A stretch of 64,000 nt of DNA from assembly GCA_902779055.1 (NCBI GenBank), contig CACZAD010000007.1:463823-527822 (forward strand). Reading direction: 5' to 3'. This stretch comes from Fibrobacter succinogenes (GTDB lineage Bacteria > Fibrobacterota > Fibrobacteria > Fibrobacterales > Fibrobacteraceae). The notes under the pieces were generated by a model. That model made no database searches. It saw only the letters and a program-made list of their open reading frames with translations, and had not been told where the DNA came from. A program made the translations under genes and the position numbers. This document shows, piece after piece, positions 27,007 to 34,505 of the stretch; position 1 is the stretch's first letter; the number at the start of each line of letters is the position of its first letter.

Positions 27007-27697
27007 ATTGTCGGTTGTTAAATACGGAGATCGCGAGATTGCGTATGCGGTGGAATTTTCTTGCCGCAAGACGTTGGAAATATCGGTAAAGCCTGATAGC
27101 GCTGTGCAAGTGAAGGCTCCGCAAGGGGTGTCTTTTGAGGCTATTGCGCAGAAAGTACAGAAGAAGGCTCCGTGGATTGTTGAAAAACAGGACTGGTTTG
27201 CAAAATTCCCTAAAGCTACGCCTCCAAGACAATATTTAGGGGGCGAAACGCATTCGTATTTGGGGCGGCGTTATCGCCTGAAAATTGAAAAGGGCGATAC
27301 TTGCAGCGTTAAAATCAATGGCGGTTTTATTAGAGTTGAATCAAATGATGTTAGTGCGGATACCGTACGAAAGTTGATGGAAGAGTGGCTTCGCTTGCGT
27401 GCTTTGGTGCAGTTTAGGAAAATTTTAGAGTTGTATGTGGCAAAATTTAAGATTGAAGCTCCGCTGCGTTTGCAAATTCGCAAGATGAAGACTCGGTGGG
27501 GGTCGCTTTCGAAGGGTGGCATGCTGACTTTAAATTTGAGTCTTGTTGCTGCTCCAAAGGAGTGTATTGAGTATGTTGTGGTACATGAGCTTTGTCATTT
27601 GAAATACGCTAATCATAGTGATGCATTTTTTGCGTTGCTGGAATCACGACTGCCTGACTGGAAGCGTCGAAAAATGAAATTGGAGGAATGGCGGTAG
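26999..27697 (+). CDS. YgjP-like zinc metallopeptidase (DUF45)
   Basis: The 'VVHELCHLKYANHSDAFFAL' segment contains the zinc site His196-Glu197...His200, with a third ligand likely at His205. 'KTRWGSLSKGGMLTLN' is the other family signature. The ATG at 26999 overlaps the end of hsdR by 8 bases and gives 232 residues; an earlier ATG at 26978 is possible. This family very often follows hsdR, though its contribution to restriction is not established. Confidence 0.88.
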   Translation: MNELSVVKYGDREIAYAVEFSCRKTLEISVKPDSAVQVKAPQGVSFEAIAQKVQKKAPWIVEKQDWFAKFPKATPPRQYLGGETHSYLGRRYRLKIEKGDTCSVKINGGFIRVESNDVSADTVRKLMEEWLRLRALVQFRKILELYVAKFKIEAPLRLQIRKMKTRWGSLSKGGMLTLNLSLVAAPKECIEYVVVHELCHLKYANHSDAFFALLESRLPDWKRRKMKLEEWR

Positions 27698-27726
27698 GAA
27701 AAATGTGATGCGCGCGGGCGGGTGGC

Positions 27727-27870
27727 GAATAGCGAGATTAGACAAAAGTTTCACTTCGTTTCAACTTTTGCCCTTCGGGTTACGCCATACGGCGTAATCT
27801 CTAAATTGCCCATTGTTCGCTATGCTCTCTGGGCAATTTAGTCGAACTCACTTCGTGTGTTCTCATCTCT
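27727..27870. other. Cluster of stem-loops containing two pieces of the neighbouring tRNA-Pro gene
   Basis: This non-coding stretch folds on paper into a branched unit. An outer GAGATT/AATCTC stem encloses CAAAAGTT/AACTTTTG (27743-27770), CCC/GGG (27771-27779) and ACGCC/GGCGT (27782-27795). A perfect 11-bp stem follows (27802-27812 with 27830-27840), then a smaller one (27844-27862). GAATAGCGAGATT (27727-27739) and TCGAACTCAC (27842-27851) are exact copies of adjoining parts of the tRNA-Pro gene 200 and 97 bases away. The remainder of 27698-28098 holds only the tRNA and its terminator. Confidence 0.6.
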
Positions 27871-27891
27871 CGGAATTTCTGTATAAAAAAA

Positions 27892-27912
27892 AAGACTCCG
27901 TAAAGGAGTCTT
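27892..27912. terminator. Bidirectional terminator, mainly for tRNA-Pro
   Basis: AAGACTCC and GGAGTCTT pair around a five-base loop. On the minus strand the stem runs into nine T residues, ideal for ending the tRNA transcript. On the plus strand it is followed by a weaker T-rich tract. Confidence 0.85.
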
Positions 27913-27923
27913 CTTTGTTTTAG

Positions 27924-27997
27924 TCGGAATAGCGAGATTCGAACTCACGACCTCTTGCTCCCGAAGCAAGCGCTCTACCAGGCTGAGCTATATTCCG
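27924..27997 (-). tRNA. tRNA-Pro (anticodon CGG)
   Basis: Read on the minus strand it begins CGGAATATAGCTC and folds as a cloverleaf: acceptor CGGAATA/TATTCCG, D-arm GCTC/GAGC, anticodon stem CTTGC/GCAAG with loop TTCGGGA, and T-arm with GTTCGAATC. The loop gives anticodon CGG (proline). CCA is not encoded; the discriminator base is A. Confidence 0.93.
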
Positions 27998-28098
27998 TTT
28001 TGTTTTTGTCTTGACGCTTCGTCGTTGACGCGCACAATTATAGTTAATTTCTTTTCACTTTTAAAGGGGTAAGGGCAAAAAAAGTGAAATTTTTTTCA

Positions 28099-28554
28099 TT
28101 ATTTTTTCTTTTTTGCGACTTGCGGGTGCGGCTTGCCGATTTTCATGATGCTGGAACCGGCGTTATCGGGTTCAACCTTGTAGAAAACGACTCGATTTTT
28201 CCATTCGGAGCGCACTTTGCGGTCGATGATTCGCTTGACGTTGCCGTATTCCGGGTTTCCGCCACCGTGAATCACTCGTAAAACGCTGAGGCCTGCGATG
28301 AGGAGGTCGTCGATGCGCCGCTCAACGGCTTCGGCTGCTTCTTCGGATGTGAGGCCATGTAGGTCGATTTCGTCTTCGGGGTTGGGGAGTTCCCAAGCGG
28401 CGGGATTGCGGCGCATTTTCTTGCCACGTGTGGCGCGTTGCGGTCTTGCTTCGGCTTCTGCCTCGGCCTGGATTTCGGCAAGTTCGTCCTTGTCTTCCAT
28501 TTGGTGGTTCTTGATCCACTCTAACTGAAATTCTTCTTCTGCATTTAAAGGCAT
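28099..28554 (-). CDS. Smr-domain protein
   Basis: The Smr domain is the small MutS2-related nuclease/RNA-binding domain. 'DEIDLHGLTSEEAAEAV' (about 62-78) and 'VIHGGGNPEYGNVKRIID' (about 94-111) hold its two signatures, with His-Gly-Gly-Gly in place of the usual HGxG. The N-terminal 50 residues are acidic and coiled-coil-like, and a Lys-rich tail ends the protein. The length is 151 residues. AGGAAAG serves as ribosome site, with a TATATTTC box farther upstream. Confidence 0.85.
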   Translation of the reverse strand: MPLNAEEEFQLEWIKNHQMEDKDELAEIQAEAEAEARPQRATRGKKMRRNPAAWELPNPEDEIDLHGLTSEEAAEAVERRIDDLLIAGLSVLRVIHGGGNPEYGNVKRIIDRKVRSEWKNRVVFYKVEPDNAGSSIMKIGKPHPQVAKKKK

Positions 28555-28611
28555 TATCTTTCCTGCTTTTTAGCGAAATATAAAAAATGCTTCATTCAAA
28601 CTGTGTAAGGC

Positions 28612-28637
28612 GATCCCGGAACGGAGTCCGGGATGAC
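28612..28637. repeat. REP-like palindrome, copy 3
   Basis: GATCCCGG and CCGGGATGAC pair around an eight-base loop; this is the reverse orientation of the copy at 5725. A half copy (GGCCGGGATGTC) follows directly. Confidence 0.6.
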
Positions 28638-28686
28638 ATAGGGGCCGGGATGTCTGATTGGGGTGACATTGCGTTTGAAAGTGTAT

Positions 28687-29598
28687 TTAGGGTGCTGCCG
28701 TGAAATTCCCGTGGTAATTCCAGCTCCACTGTTCGGGGTGTTCGGCAATCCACGTTTCTACTTCGCGTGCGATTCTCGTGACGAACGGGCTTTCTGATGG
28801 CTCGGTTTCCGCATTCCCGACGTTTTTATCGTATTTGGGCGGGTAGTAGCTTTCAAAGCGGATGACGATGCGCTTCTTTTCGCTCCACGTGCGGAAAGTG
28901 ACGATTCCTGCTCCCATCTCGTTTATTTTTTGCGGGAGGCGTAAGTAGAGTGTGCTGGGACGACCGAATAGCGAGACCGTGTTCCCTTTGGTATGCTTGC
29001 CTTGGTCGATGACCATTGCGAGAATGCCTTTAGTGCGGAATAGTTCGCGGATTAGGCGTCCTGTTTCGTCGGGGTGGTATTCGGTCAGGTGTGGGTCGCT
29101 GCGGAGGTCTTTGAGGACTTCGCGGAATGCGATGTCGCCAACGGAATCTGTGATGAGGTGGACATGCTCGCTGTAGCGGCAAAGGCTACGGTGCATCAGT
29201 TCGAATGCGCCCTGATGGATGCTGATGCCTGCAATGGGGGCGTTTGCCTTTGCACATTCTGCAATGGCGTCACGGATAATGTACTCGTTTTCGTACACGA
29301 TTCGCTTTTCGACGCTCTTGAAACGGGCGAGGCCGCGGTAAGATTCGAGCGCATTCCAGAAAATGCCTTTGAATGTGTCGCGCGCATTTATCTTTGCAAT
29401 CGCATTTGAACTTGACTTTTTAGCCAAGTATTCTTTTGCGGCTGCCAAGTGCTTTTCGGTACGCCCATAAGCGCGCTCCTTGTGGAGCGCCTTGTAGACG
29501 GGAAAAACGACAGCAAAAAGAACTGCGTAAAACGCATCCGGCAAACGCAGCAGAATGTTGATTATGATTTTGTATGTTATGACCTTGATTCGGCGCAT
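28687..29598 (-). CDS. Lipid A biosynthesis acyltransferase-like protein (LpxL/HtrB family)
   Basis: Inner-membrane enzyme that adds a secondary acyl chain to lipid A. The start at 29598 gives 303 residues and an N-terminal membrane helix (about 10-36); the earlier ATG at 29634 falls inside a REP-like repeat and is unlikely. The catalytic H(X)4(D/E) is His128...Glu133 ('SIHQGAFELM'). 'GRPSTLYLRLPQKI' and 'HPEQWSWNYH' near the end are further family marks. It shows that the cell makes lipopolysaccharide. Confidence 0.85.
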   Translation of the reverse strand: MRRIKVITYKIIINILLRLPDAFYAVLFAVVFPVYKALHKERAYGRTEKHLAAAKEYLAKKSSSNAIAKINARDTFKGIFWNALESYRGLARFKSVEKRIVYENEYIIRDAIAECAKANAPIAGISIHQGAFELMHRSLCRYSEHVHLITDSVGDIAFREVLKDLRSDPHLTEYHPDETGRLIRELFRTKGILAMVIDQGKHTKGNTVSLFGRPSTLYLRLPQKINEMGAGIVTFRTWSEKKRIVIRFESYYPPKYDKNVGNAETEPSESPFVTRIAREVETWIAEHPEQWSWNYHGNFTAAP

Positions 29599-29608
29599 TC
29601 GCAAAAAA

Positions 29609-29637
29609 GGAGATGCCCGCTCGGCGGCGGGCATGAC
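29609..29637. repeat. REP-like palindrome, copy 4
   Basis: GGAGATGCCCGC and GCGGGCATGAC pair around TCGGCG. A nearly identical copy is at 31011; the two flank the UDP-sugar pyrophosphorylase gene in the same orientation. Confidence 0.65.
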
Positions 29638-29652
29638 AATTGCTGCTGTAGC

Positions 29653-30990
29653 TTATTCCTCGTCAAACTCCAAGATGTTTCTGCCAAGTTCGCGGTCAAA
29701 GACGCTCTGCTTGAGGCCTTCGCCAGCGTAGCTGATGGTTGGCGAAATTTCGTAGAGCTTTTTCTCGTCGATTTTGACATGCGCCTTGCGGAGCCATTCG
29801 CGGTGGAGCTTGCCAATCATGATGCGAGCAGTCTTCGGAGAATCGTTGCCTTCGGCGTTCTTGACCGGGCTGAATTCTTCTTCGCGGATGACGCCGAACG
29901 GAAGCATGGAGCCGAGTTGCGGGAATGCATCAAAGAGGAACTGTTCGAACTTGAAGCACTTTTCGATGCCGCAAACGGTTTTGCGAGCGGTGTGCCACGG
30001 CAGTCTGCTTGTTTGCAATTTGCGAAGTCCGCTGATTTTAAACAAGTGAATGGCGATGTTGCCGCCATCGAATGTGAGGCTGCCGTCGGCATTCGTCATG
30101 TCGCGGTAGTTTTCCGGAAGGTCGCTGTATTCGACAACGCCCGGCTTCTTGTTCTGGAAGGCGAAAATGCCGACTTTCTCGTTCGGGCCAGCCTTGTGCA
30201 CAACCTTCGATGCGCTGAGCATATTGCCTTTTTCGGCGAGGGCGCCAATGAATGCCGGATCGCAAATGCGGCAAAGGGCGTTATCGACGCTGTAGAGGAA
30301 CACGTACTGCACTCCGCGTTCCACGAGCCATGCAAGCGTTCCGCTCTGGGCGAGAGCGCGGAAGCAACCGCCGTTTCCATCGGGCACGAGTGCCAAATGG
30401 TCTTCGCCATCGCGAACAGCCTTGCCGTCAGCGGTGAGGGCGCAAATCGTTCCCTGCTGGAAGAATCGAATGTCTTCGCGGTTCAGGCCAAAGAAATTGT
30501 TTTCAGTGAAATAGTTGACGGTCGCTTCGTGGTTGAGCGGGCTCGTCATAATACACCACGGAATGGCGTGGCCAACACGGGCGCCCAAGTTGCGCAAACG
30601 TTCGGCCTGCAACTGGAACAGACTCTTGTGGCTCGGGAGACCGATATCGAACATGCCCTTCGGTCCGTCGAAACCGAGACGTGAACCTTGACCGCCAGCG
30701 ACGAGGAATGCGGCCACTTGACCCTTGCCCAAAAGGATTTCACCCGTTTCTTTCCAGAAGTCGTAACGGAGATCGTCAGTTGCGAGTTTCCACGGCATCG
30801 GAGTGAGGTCGGCGGAAACGTTATCGCTCAAGCTGGCGGCGGACTTTTCTGTATGGAGAGCCTTGAGTTCTTGCCAGTCCTGGCTCAGAATGTCGCGTTC
30901 CAGATTTGCGCGGGCGTCACCCGTCAAAGTTTCGAGATGGGTCGCCAATTCCTGCTGACCCGCAGCGTTCAAAGTTTCGATAATATTCAT
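29653..30990 (-). CDS. UDP-sugar pyrophosphorylase of the eukaryotic-like UDPGP/AGX family
   Basis: Makes a UDP-sugar (UDP-glucose or UDP-N-acetylglucosamine) from UTP and the sugar phosphate. 'LVAGGQGSRLGFDGPKG' (96-112) is the nucleotide-binding signature of the UDPGP fold, unlike bacterial GalU. 'SVDNALCRICDPAFIG' and 'FDGGNIAIHLF' are the sugar-binding regions. The ATG at 30990 gives 445 residues; the longer frame to 31041 begins in a repeat. A homologous N-acetylglucosamine-type activity would feed the cell wall pathway with mraY next door (inference). Confidence 0.85.
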   Translation of the reverse strand: MNIIETLNAAGQQELATHLETLTGDARANLERDILSQDWQELKALHTEKSAASLSDNVSADLTPMPWKLATDDLRYDFWKETGEILLGKGQVAAFLVAGGQGSRLGFDGPKGMFDIGLPSHKSLFQLQAERLRNLGARVGHAIPWCIMTSPLNHEATVNYFTENNFFGLNREDIRFFQQGTICALTADGKAVRDGEDHLALVPDGNGGCFRALAQSGTLAWLVERGVQYVFLYSVDNALCRICDPAFIGALAEKGNMLSASKVVHKAGPNEKVGIFAFQNKKPGVVEYSDLPENYRDMTNADGSLTFDGGNIAIHLFKISGLRKLQTSRLPWHTARKTVCGIEKCFKFEQFLFDAFPQLGSMLPFGVIREEEFSPVKNAEGNDSPKTARIMIGKLHREWLRKAHVKIDEKKLYEISPTISYAGEGLKQSVFDRELGRNILEFDEE

Positions 30991-31010
30991 GCGATGTAAT
31001 ATAATAAAAA

Positions 31011-31039
31011 GGAGATGCCTGCTCGGTGGCGGGCATGAC
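31011..31039. repeat. REP-like palindrome, copy 5
   Basis: GGAGATGCCTGC and GCGGGCATGAC pair with one G-T contact around a six-base loop. It shares 25 of 29 or more bases with the copy at 29609. Confidence 0.65.
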
Positions 31040-31076
31040 AAGTTTTGTATTTGCGGTTGGGGCTTGACTAGTACAC

Positions 31077-31113
31077 TACTGTCTACTTCCTACTGCCTAC
31101 TTCCTACTACCTA
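31077..31113 (-). repeat. Heptamer repeat at the end of mraY
   Basis: Read along mraY, units GTAGGAA, GTAGGCA, GTAGGAA and GTAGACA follow each other. The first TAG of the array is the mraY stop codon. Related arrays lie at 43333 and 58327. Confidence 0.6.
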
Positions 31114-32255
31114 ATACCGAAGAACACAACCATGCTAAAGATGAGCGCAAAGATGCTCACGAGGTGCATACGCCACACAATCTTGGAGTTCATCAGCGGC
31201 TTGCTCGGGAAACGACCGTCCCACTTCTTTTGATAGTGGTGGTGGAGCGGGGCGCAAAGGAAAATGCGCTTGCCGGTACCCGTAGCTCTCTTGGTAATCT
31301 TGAACCAGGTAATCTGCATCAGCACGGAGCAGGCTTCGGCGATGATGATGATGCAAACGATGGGGAGGAAGAGCCCTGCCTGCACGAGAATGAACATAAT
31401 ACCGATGGCGGCACCGAAGCCCACGGAACCCGCGTCACCCATGTAGATTTCTGCCGGAGGACTGTTGAACCACAGATAAGCGAGCAGTGCGCCAGCGATG
31501 GCAGTTGCAAGCGGGAAGAGTTCGTCGCAGCCGGGGAGGTACGGAACGCTCAGGTACTGGCTAAAGATGAAGTTTCCGCTCACGTACGCCACGAGTCCGA
31601 CAAACACCATGCTGGTAAGGATTGGCACCGAAACGAGGCTGTCGAGACCGTCCGTGAAGTTCGTTCCGTTGGCAGATGCGGCGATGACGAACGTCATGAA
31701 TGCAACGAAAATCCAGTTGGGGAGGTGTATCTGGAACACGTCAATCGGGCAGAACGGGATTGTCAAGTCGCCCTTGAGTTCGGGGATGAACTTGTAGCAG
31801 AAAACGGCAACGACAAAGCTGAACAAAAAGTAGAGGAAGAGTCTGAGCGAACTCGAAATGCCATCGGCCTTGTCCATGTATTCGGCGGCCTTGAGCTTTC
31901 CTTGGTTCACGAGGCGCTTGGCGCGGACTTTGGCCATGTCGTCGGTGGCACCGACGGCGCTGAACAACGCCAGAATGACAAGCGTCGAGATGGTGTAGCC
32001 GTTCATTTGGCATACAAGCAGCGAAACGATTTCGACGACGATGACGAGGAGGAGGCCGCCCATGATCGGAGGAGATTTGGTCTTGCCGTCTTTATCGAAG
32101 TCGCTGGTGGCATCGAGTCTTTGCAAAAAGCGAATGTACTTGGGCATGAAGAACAGCACCAAGATAATGGAGAGCATGGCGGCGGCACCCGCACGGAACA
32201 GACGACCGTCGAAAAGGTCGATATTAGTGGTTTGGTATAGCCAATGACAAAGCAT
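31107..32255 (-). CDS. mraY: Phospho-N-acetylmuramoyl-pentapeptide transferase MraY
   Basis: Integral membrane enzyme forming lipid I from UDP-MurNAc-pentapeptide and undecaprenyl phosphate. About ten membrane helices are visible. Signatures are 'TKSPPIMGGLLL' (about 60), 'ATDDMAKV' with the two catalytic-type Asp, 'ANGTNFTDGLDSL' (about 195), 'EIYMGDAGSVGFG' and 'CAPLHHHYQKKW'. The 382-residue length is slightly above average. It lies outside any mur/fts cluster. The stop codon is part of a heptamer repeat. Confidence 0.95.
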   Translation of the reverse strand: MLCHWLYQTTNIDLFDGRLFRAGAAAMLSIILVLFFMPKYIRFLQRLDATSDFDKDGKTKSPPIMGGLLLVIVVEIVSLLVCQMNGYTISTLVILALFSAVGATDDMAKVRAKRLVNQGKLKAAEYMDKADGISSSLRLFLYFLFSFVVAVFCYKFIPELKGDLTIPFCPIDVFQIHLPNWIFVAFMTFVIAASANGTNFTDGLDSLVSVPILTSMVFVGLVAYVSGNFIFSQYLSVPYLPGCDELFPLATAIAGALLAYLWFNSPPAEIYMGDAGSVGFGAAIGIMFILVQAGLFLPIVCIIIIAEACSVLMQITWFKITKRATGTGKRIFLCAPLHHHYQKKWDGRFPSKPLMNSKIVWRMHLVSIFALIFSMVVFFGIR

Positions 32256-32357
32256 AGTTTGAATTTTGTTATGTTAATTTTTGTAGATGTTCCAAAGTTA
32301 AAATATTATATGGATATTGGCATTTTTCGCGACCTAATAATTGCTAAATTAAAGGGT

Positions 32358-32741
32358 ATGAGTGAAATGCATATCGAATGTCCACATTGCGGAACAAAAT
32401 TCAAGGTCCAGATTGACGGGGACTTTTCCAATATGATGGTTTTCCCGTGTGCGCAGTGCCAGACTCCCTTGATGTATTATCATGGTGAGATTTCTGAACT
32501 TGACCGCGAAGAATTTTCGAAGCTGCGCGAGCGGCTCTCGAAGGTGTTGGATGTGGTGATGAAACATGACAGTTCGGTAAGCGAGGTCGCAAATTCCCTG
32601 AAAAAGTTGGTCGATGTGTCGAACTCCCGAGCGGCAGACCGCCATCAGGAAGAACATCCTGCGATTACGGACGATGTCCTGGACACTTTGCAGAAAGATC
32701 TCTCCGAAATGGATGTTGATAGCTTCTTGAGCAAACTTTAA
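32358..32741 (+). CDS. Small zinc-ribbon protein of unknown function
   Basis: Two CxxC pairs, Cys8-Cys11 and Cys31-Cys34, form a zinc-ribbon like those of the MJ0042 type ('HIECPHCGTKFKV'). The remaining 90 residues are helical and acidic. ATG 32358 follows AAAGGG and gives 127-128 residues; ATG 32310 is an alternative. It ends 3 bases before the LysE-type transporter gene, so the two are probably co-transcribed. Confidence 0.65.
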   Translation: MSEMHIECPHCGTKFKVQIDGDFSNMMVFPCAQCQTPLMYYHGEISELDREEFSKLRERLSKVLDVVMKHDSSVSEVANSLKKLVDVSNSRAADRHQEEHPAITDDVLDTLQKDLSEMDVDSFLSKL

Positions 32742-32744
32742 GAT

Positions 32745-33464
32745 ATGTTCGAATTTTTCATTGCCGCGCTTGTCATCGGAATTGCCCCTGGGCCCGATAA
32801 CCTTTTTGTCCTTGCCCAGAGCGCCACTTACGGAGCGCGTCTAGGTTTTTGCATCATTCTTGGACTTTGCACGGGGATCGCCGTGCATACTTGCCTGCTT
32901 GTGGCGGGAGTTTCGGCTTTGATTGCGGCTAGCCCGACGGCGTTTTTCGTGATCCAGTGCCTGGGGGCTGCGTACCTGCTCTATCTCGCGTACAAGAGTT
33001 TCGGGGTGAAGGCCGGCGTTGTGCAATTAGACGAGAGACGAGGGACGAGTAGGCTGCAAGTTGAGTGTCGCGACGATGAGTTTACTCATCGGCATGACCG
33101 AAACGCAGCACCTGACGCCGAAGGCGTCAAAGACGAAAGAGGTTTGGTTTCCGCAATGCCTTCTGCGCGGAGCCTTTATGTGCGGGGCATTATCATGAAT
33201 CTCACGAACCCGAAGGTGATTCTTTTTGTGCTTTCGCTGATTCCTCCGGCCGTGCGCCTGGACCGTCCGATTCATCCGAGTTTGCAGATGGCCATTTTCG
33301 GCGGTGAATTTATCTTGGCGACGATGATCATTTTTGGAAGCATTGCGCTATTAGCAGGGACTGTCAAGAAGTTCCTTTTGACATCGCCCAAGGCGAACCG
33401 CAACCTCAACTGGTTCAGCGGTTGCGTCTTTGTGCTGCTTGCCGTTGCCTTGTTCATGGTATAA
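32745..33464 (+). CDS. LysE/RhtB-family exporter with a repeat-encoded loop
   Basis: Amino-acid or metabolite efflux protein. 'GIAPGPDNLFVLAQSATYGA' (about 11-30) is the LysE signature and 'NLTNPKVILFVLSLIPP' is the second conserved motif. Typical members have about 205 residues and this has 239. The surplus lies at about residues 94-132, between helices 3 and 4, and is encoded by DNA (about 33024-33141) with a heptamer run and a dispersed structured repeat. The insert keeps the frame and falls in a soluble loop, so function may survive. Confidence 0.88.
   Translation: MFEFFIAALVIGIAPGPDNLFVLAQSATYGARLGFCIILGLCTGIAVHTCLLVAGVSALIAASPTAFFVIQCLGAAYLLYLAYKSFGVKAGVVQLDERRGTSRLQVECRDDEFTHRHDRNAAPDAEGVKDERGLVSAMPSARSLYVRGIIMNLTNPKVILFVLSLIPPAVRLDRPIHPSLQMAIFGGEFILATMIIFGSIALLAGTVKKFLLTSPKANRNLNWFSGCVFVLLAVALFMV
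33030..33132 (+). repeat. Structured dispersed repeat inside the transporter gene (copy B)
   Basis: It begins with GACGAGA, GACGAGG and GACGAGT in tandem (33030-33050). The repeat core then runs: GTCGC, hairpin CGATGAGT-TT-ACTCATCG (33074-33091), ATGACCGA, CGCAGC, and the palindrome-bearing GACGCCGAAGGCGTCAAAG (33114-33132). The same order of blocks is seen at 35416-35482 with a different hairpin sequence. Confidence 0.7.
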
Positions 33465-33469
33465 AAAAA

Positions 33470-33489
33470 ACGCGCGTTTTGCCGCGCGT
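33470..33489. terminator. Bidirectional terminator between convergent genes
   Basis: ACGCGCG (33470-33476) pairs with CGCGCGT (33483-33489). T-rich sequence follows on the plus strand and eight T residues follow on the minus strand. It serves both the transporter gene and nrnA. Confidence 0.8.
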
Positions 33490-33503
33490 CCTTTTGTGAA
33501 TAA

Positions 33504-34457
33504 CTAAAGCTGTTCTTCGATGAGCTTCAAGAGTTTTGCAATAGTCTCTTCGGGGCTGTCCTTGGAGTTTCCTCCTGCTGCGCGGACGTGACCGCCACCG
33601 CCAAAGACGCCTGCAACTTTGTTGACATCGACAACGTAATTGCTTCGCAGGCTGATCTTGTATTCGCCGTTGACCGGGTAGAGGAATATGGCGACTTCCG
33701 TGCCGCTCACTTCTCGTAACGTGTCGATGACGTTGCTCAGTTCCACCGGAGTCACGGAATAGCGGTCCATGTCTTCGGGTGTGAGGTAGCTGTACACGAC
33801 TTTACCGTTCAGGTCCAGCTTGCAGTTCTGCATGACGTATCCGGTGACAATCGTCTGGATGTATGTCCTGGTGTAATACGTTTCGTTGATGATGCGGGTG
33901 AAGTCGATGCCCTTGTCCAGCAAGTCGCCGATGGCGAGCATCGTCTTGTGCGTCGTGCAACTGAACTTGAAGGCGCCCGTGTCGTGGACGATGCCCAGGT
34001 ACAGGCATTCGGCGGTGTCCTTGCTGATTTTTTTCGGATCGAGCAAAAAGTAAAGGAGTTCGCTTGCGGAGCTCGCTTTGGCGTCCACGAAGTTCTGCGT
34101 GCAGAGGTTCAGCGGATTGCTGATGTGGTGGTCTATGTTGCAGGTCTTGCGGGCTGACTTGAGACAGACCGCTCCGTTAGCGCCGATGCGTTCGAACGAG
34201 GGCGTATCCAGGAGGATGGCGAGGTCGCTGGGGGCGTTGGCGTTTTCTTCGTAAATGCTGTTGATCTCGCACGAGCGGGATAAGATTCTGTAGCTTTCGG
34301 GGAAGCGTTCTAGAAAAATCTGCACACGGATGGTCGGATAGTTGTCGCAGATGTAGTTGTAAAGTCCGAGGGTGGAACCCACGCAGTCTCCGTCTGGGCG
34401 CACGTGGCCAAAGATCGAGACGGTATTAGCTTCTTTCAGTAAATCATCAATCATCAT
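33504..34457 (-). CDS. nrnA: DHH/DHHA1 phosphoesterase, NrnA-type nanoRNase / pAp phosphatase
   Basis: Degrades short oligoribonucleotides and 3'-phosphoadenosine 5'-phosphate. Metal-binding motifs are 'GHVRPDGDCVGS' (17-28), the Asp of 'AILLDTPSF', 'CNIDHHISN' (DHH box) and 'GIVHDTGAFKF'. The DHHA1 domain ends with 'GGGGHVRAAGG', which binds the substrate. The 317 residues match the family. It is divergent from the HAD phosphatase gene. Confidence 0.9.
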   Translation of the reverse strand: MMIDDLLKEANTVSIFGHVRPDGDCVGSTLGLYNYICDNYPTIRVQIFLERFPESYRILSRSCEINSIYEENANAPSDLAILLDTPSFERIGANGAVCLKSARKTCNIDHHISNPLNLCTQNFVDAKASSASELLYFLLDPKKISKDTAECLYLGIVHDTGAFKFSCTTHKTMLAIGDLLDKGIDFTRIINETYYTRTYIQTIVTGYVMQNCKLDLNGKVVYSYLTPEDMDRYSVTPVELSNVIDTLREVSGTEVAIFLYPVNGEYKISLRSNYVVDVNKVAGVFGGGGHVRAAGGNSKDSPEETIAKLLKLIEEQL

Positions 34458-34492
34458 ACTTTGGAATATAGAAAGAATGTGTTTCGAGTTGC

Positions 34493-34500
34493 TAAATTTG
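34493..34500 (+). promoter_or_regulatory. TAAATTTG promoter box
   Basis: An exact TAnnTTTG match lies 5 bases before the ATG of the HAD gene, with no ribosome site, again implying a leaderless transcript. Confidence 0.45.
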
Positions 34501-34505
34501 CGTCT

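Noticed and set aside
29599..29634. Earlier start of the LpxL-like gene
   Set aside because: The ATG at 29634 is part of a REP-like palindrome also found at 31011 in front of another gene, so the extra residues are repeat sequence.
29449..30684. 411-codon plus-strand frame across the LpxL-like and UDP-sugar pyrophosphorylase genes
   Set aside because: It spans two real genes on the opposite strand and their repeat spacer, with Ala/Glu/Phe-rich nonsense composition.
31164..32240. 358-codon plus-strand frame opposite mraY
   Set aside because: It is extremely rich in Glu, His and Asp as expected for the complement of hydrophobic codons; mraY is certain.
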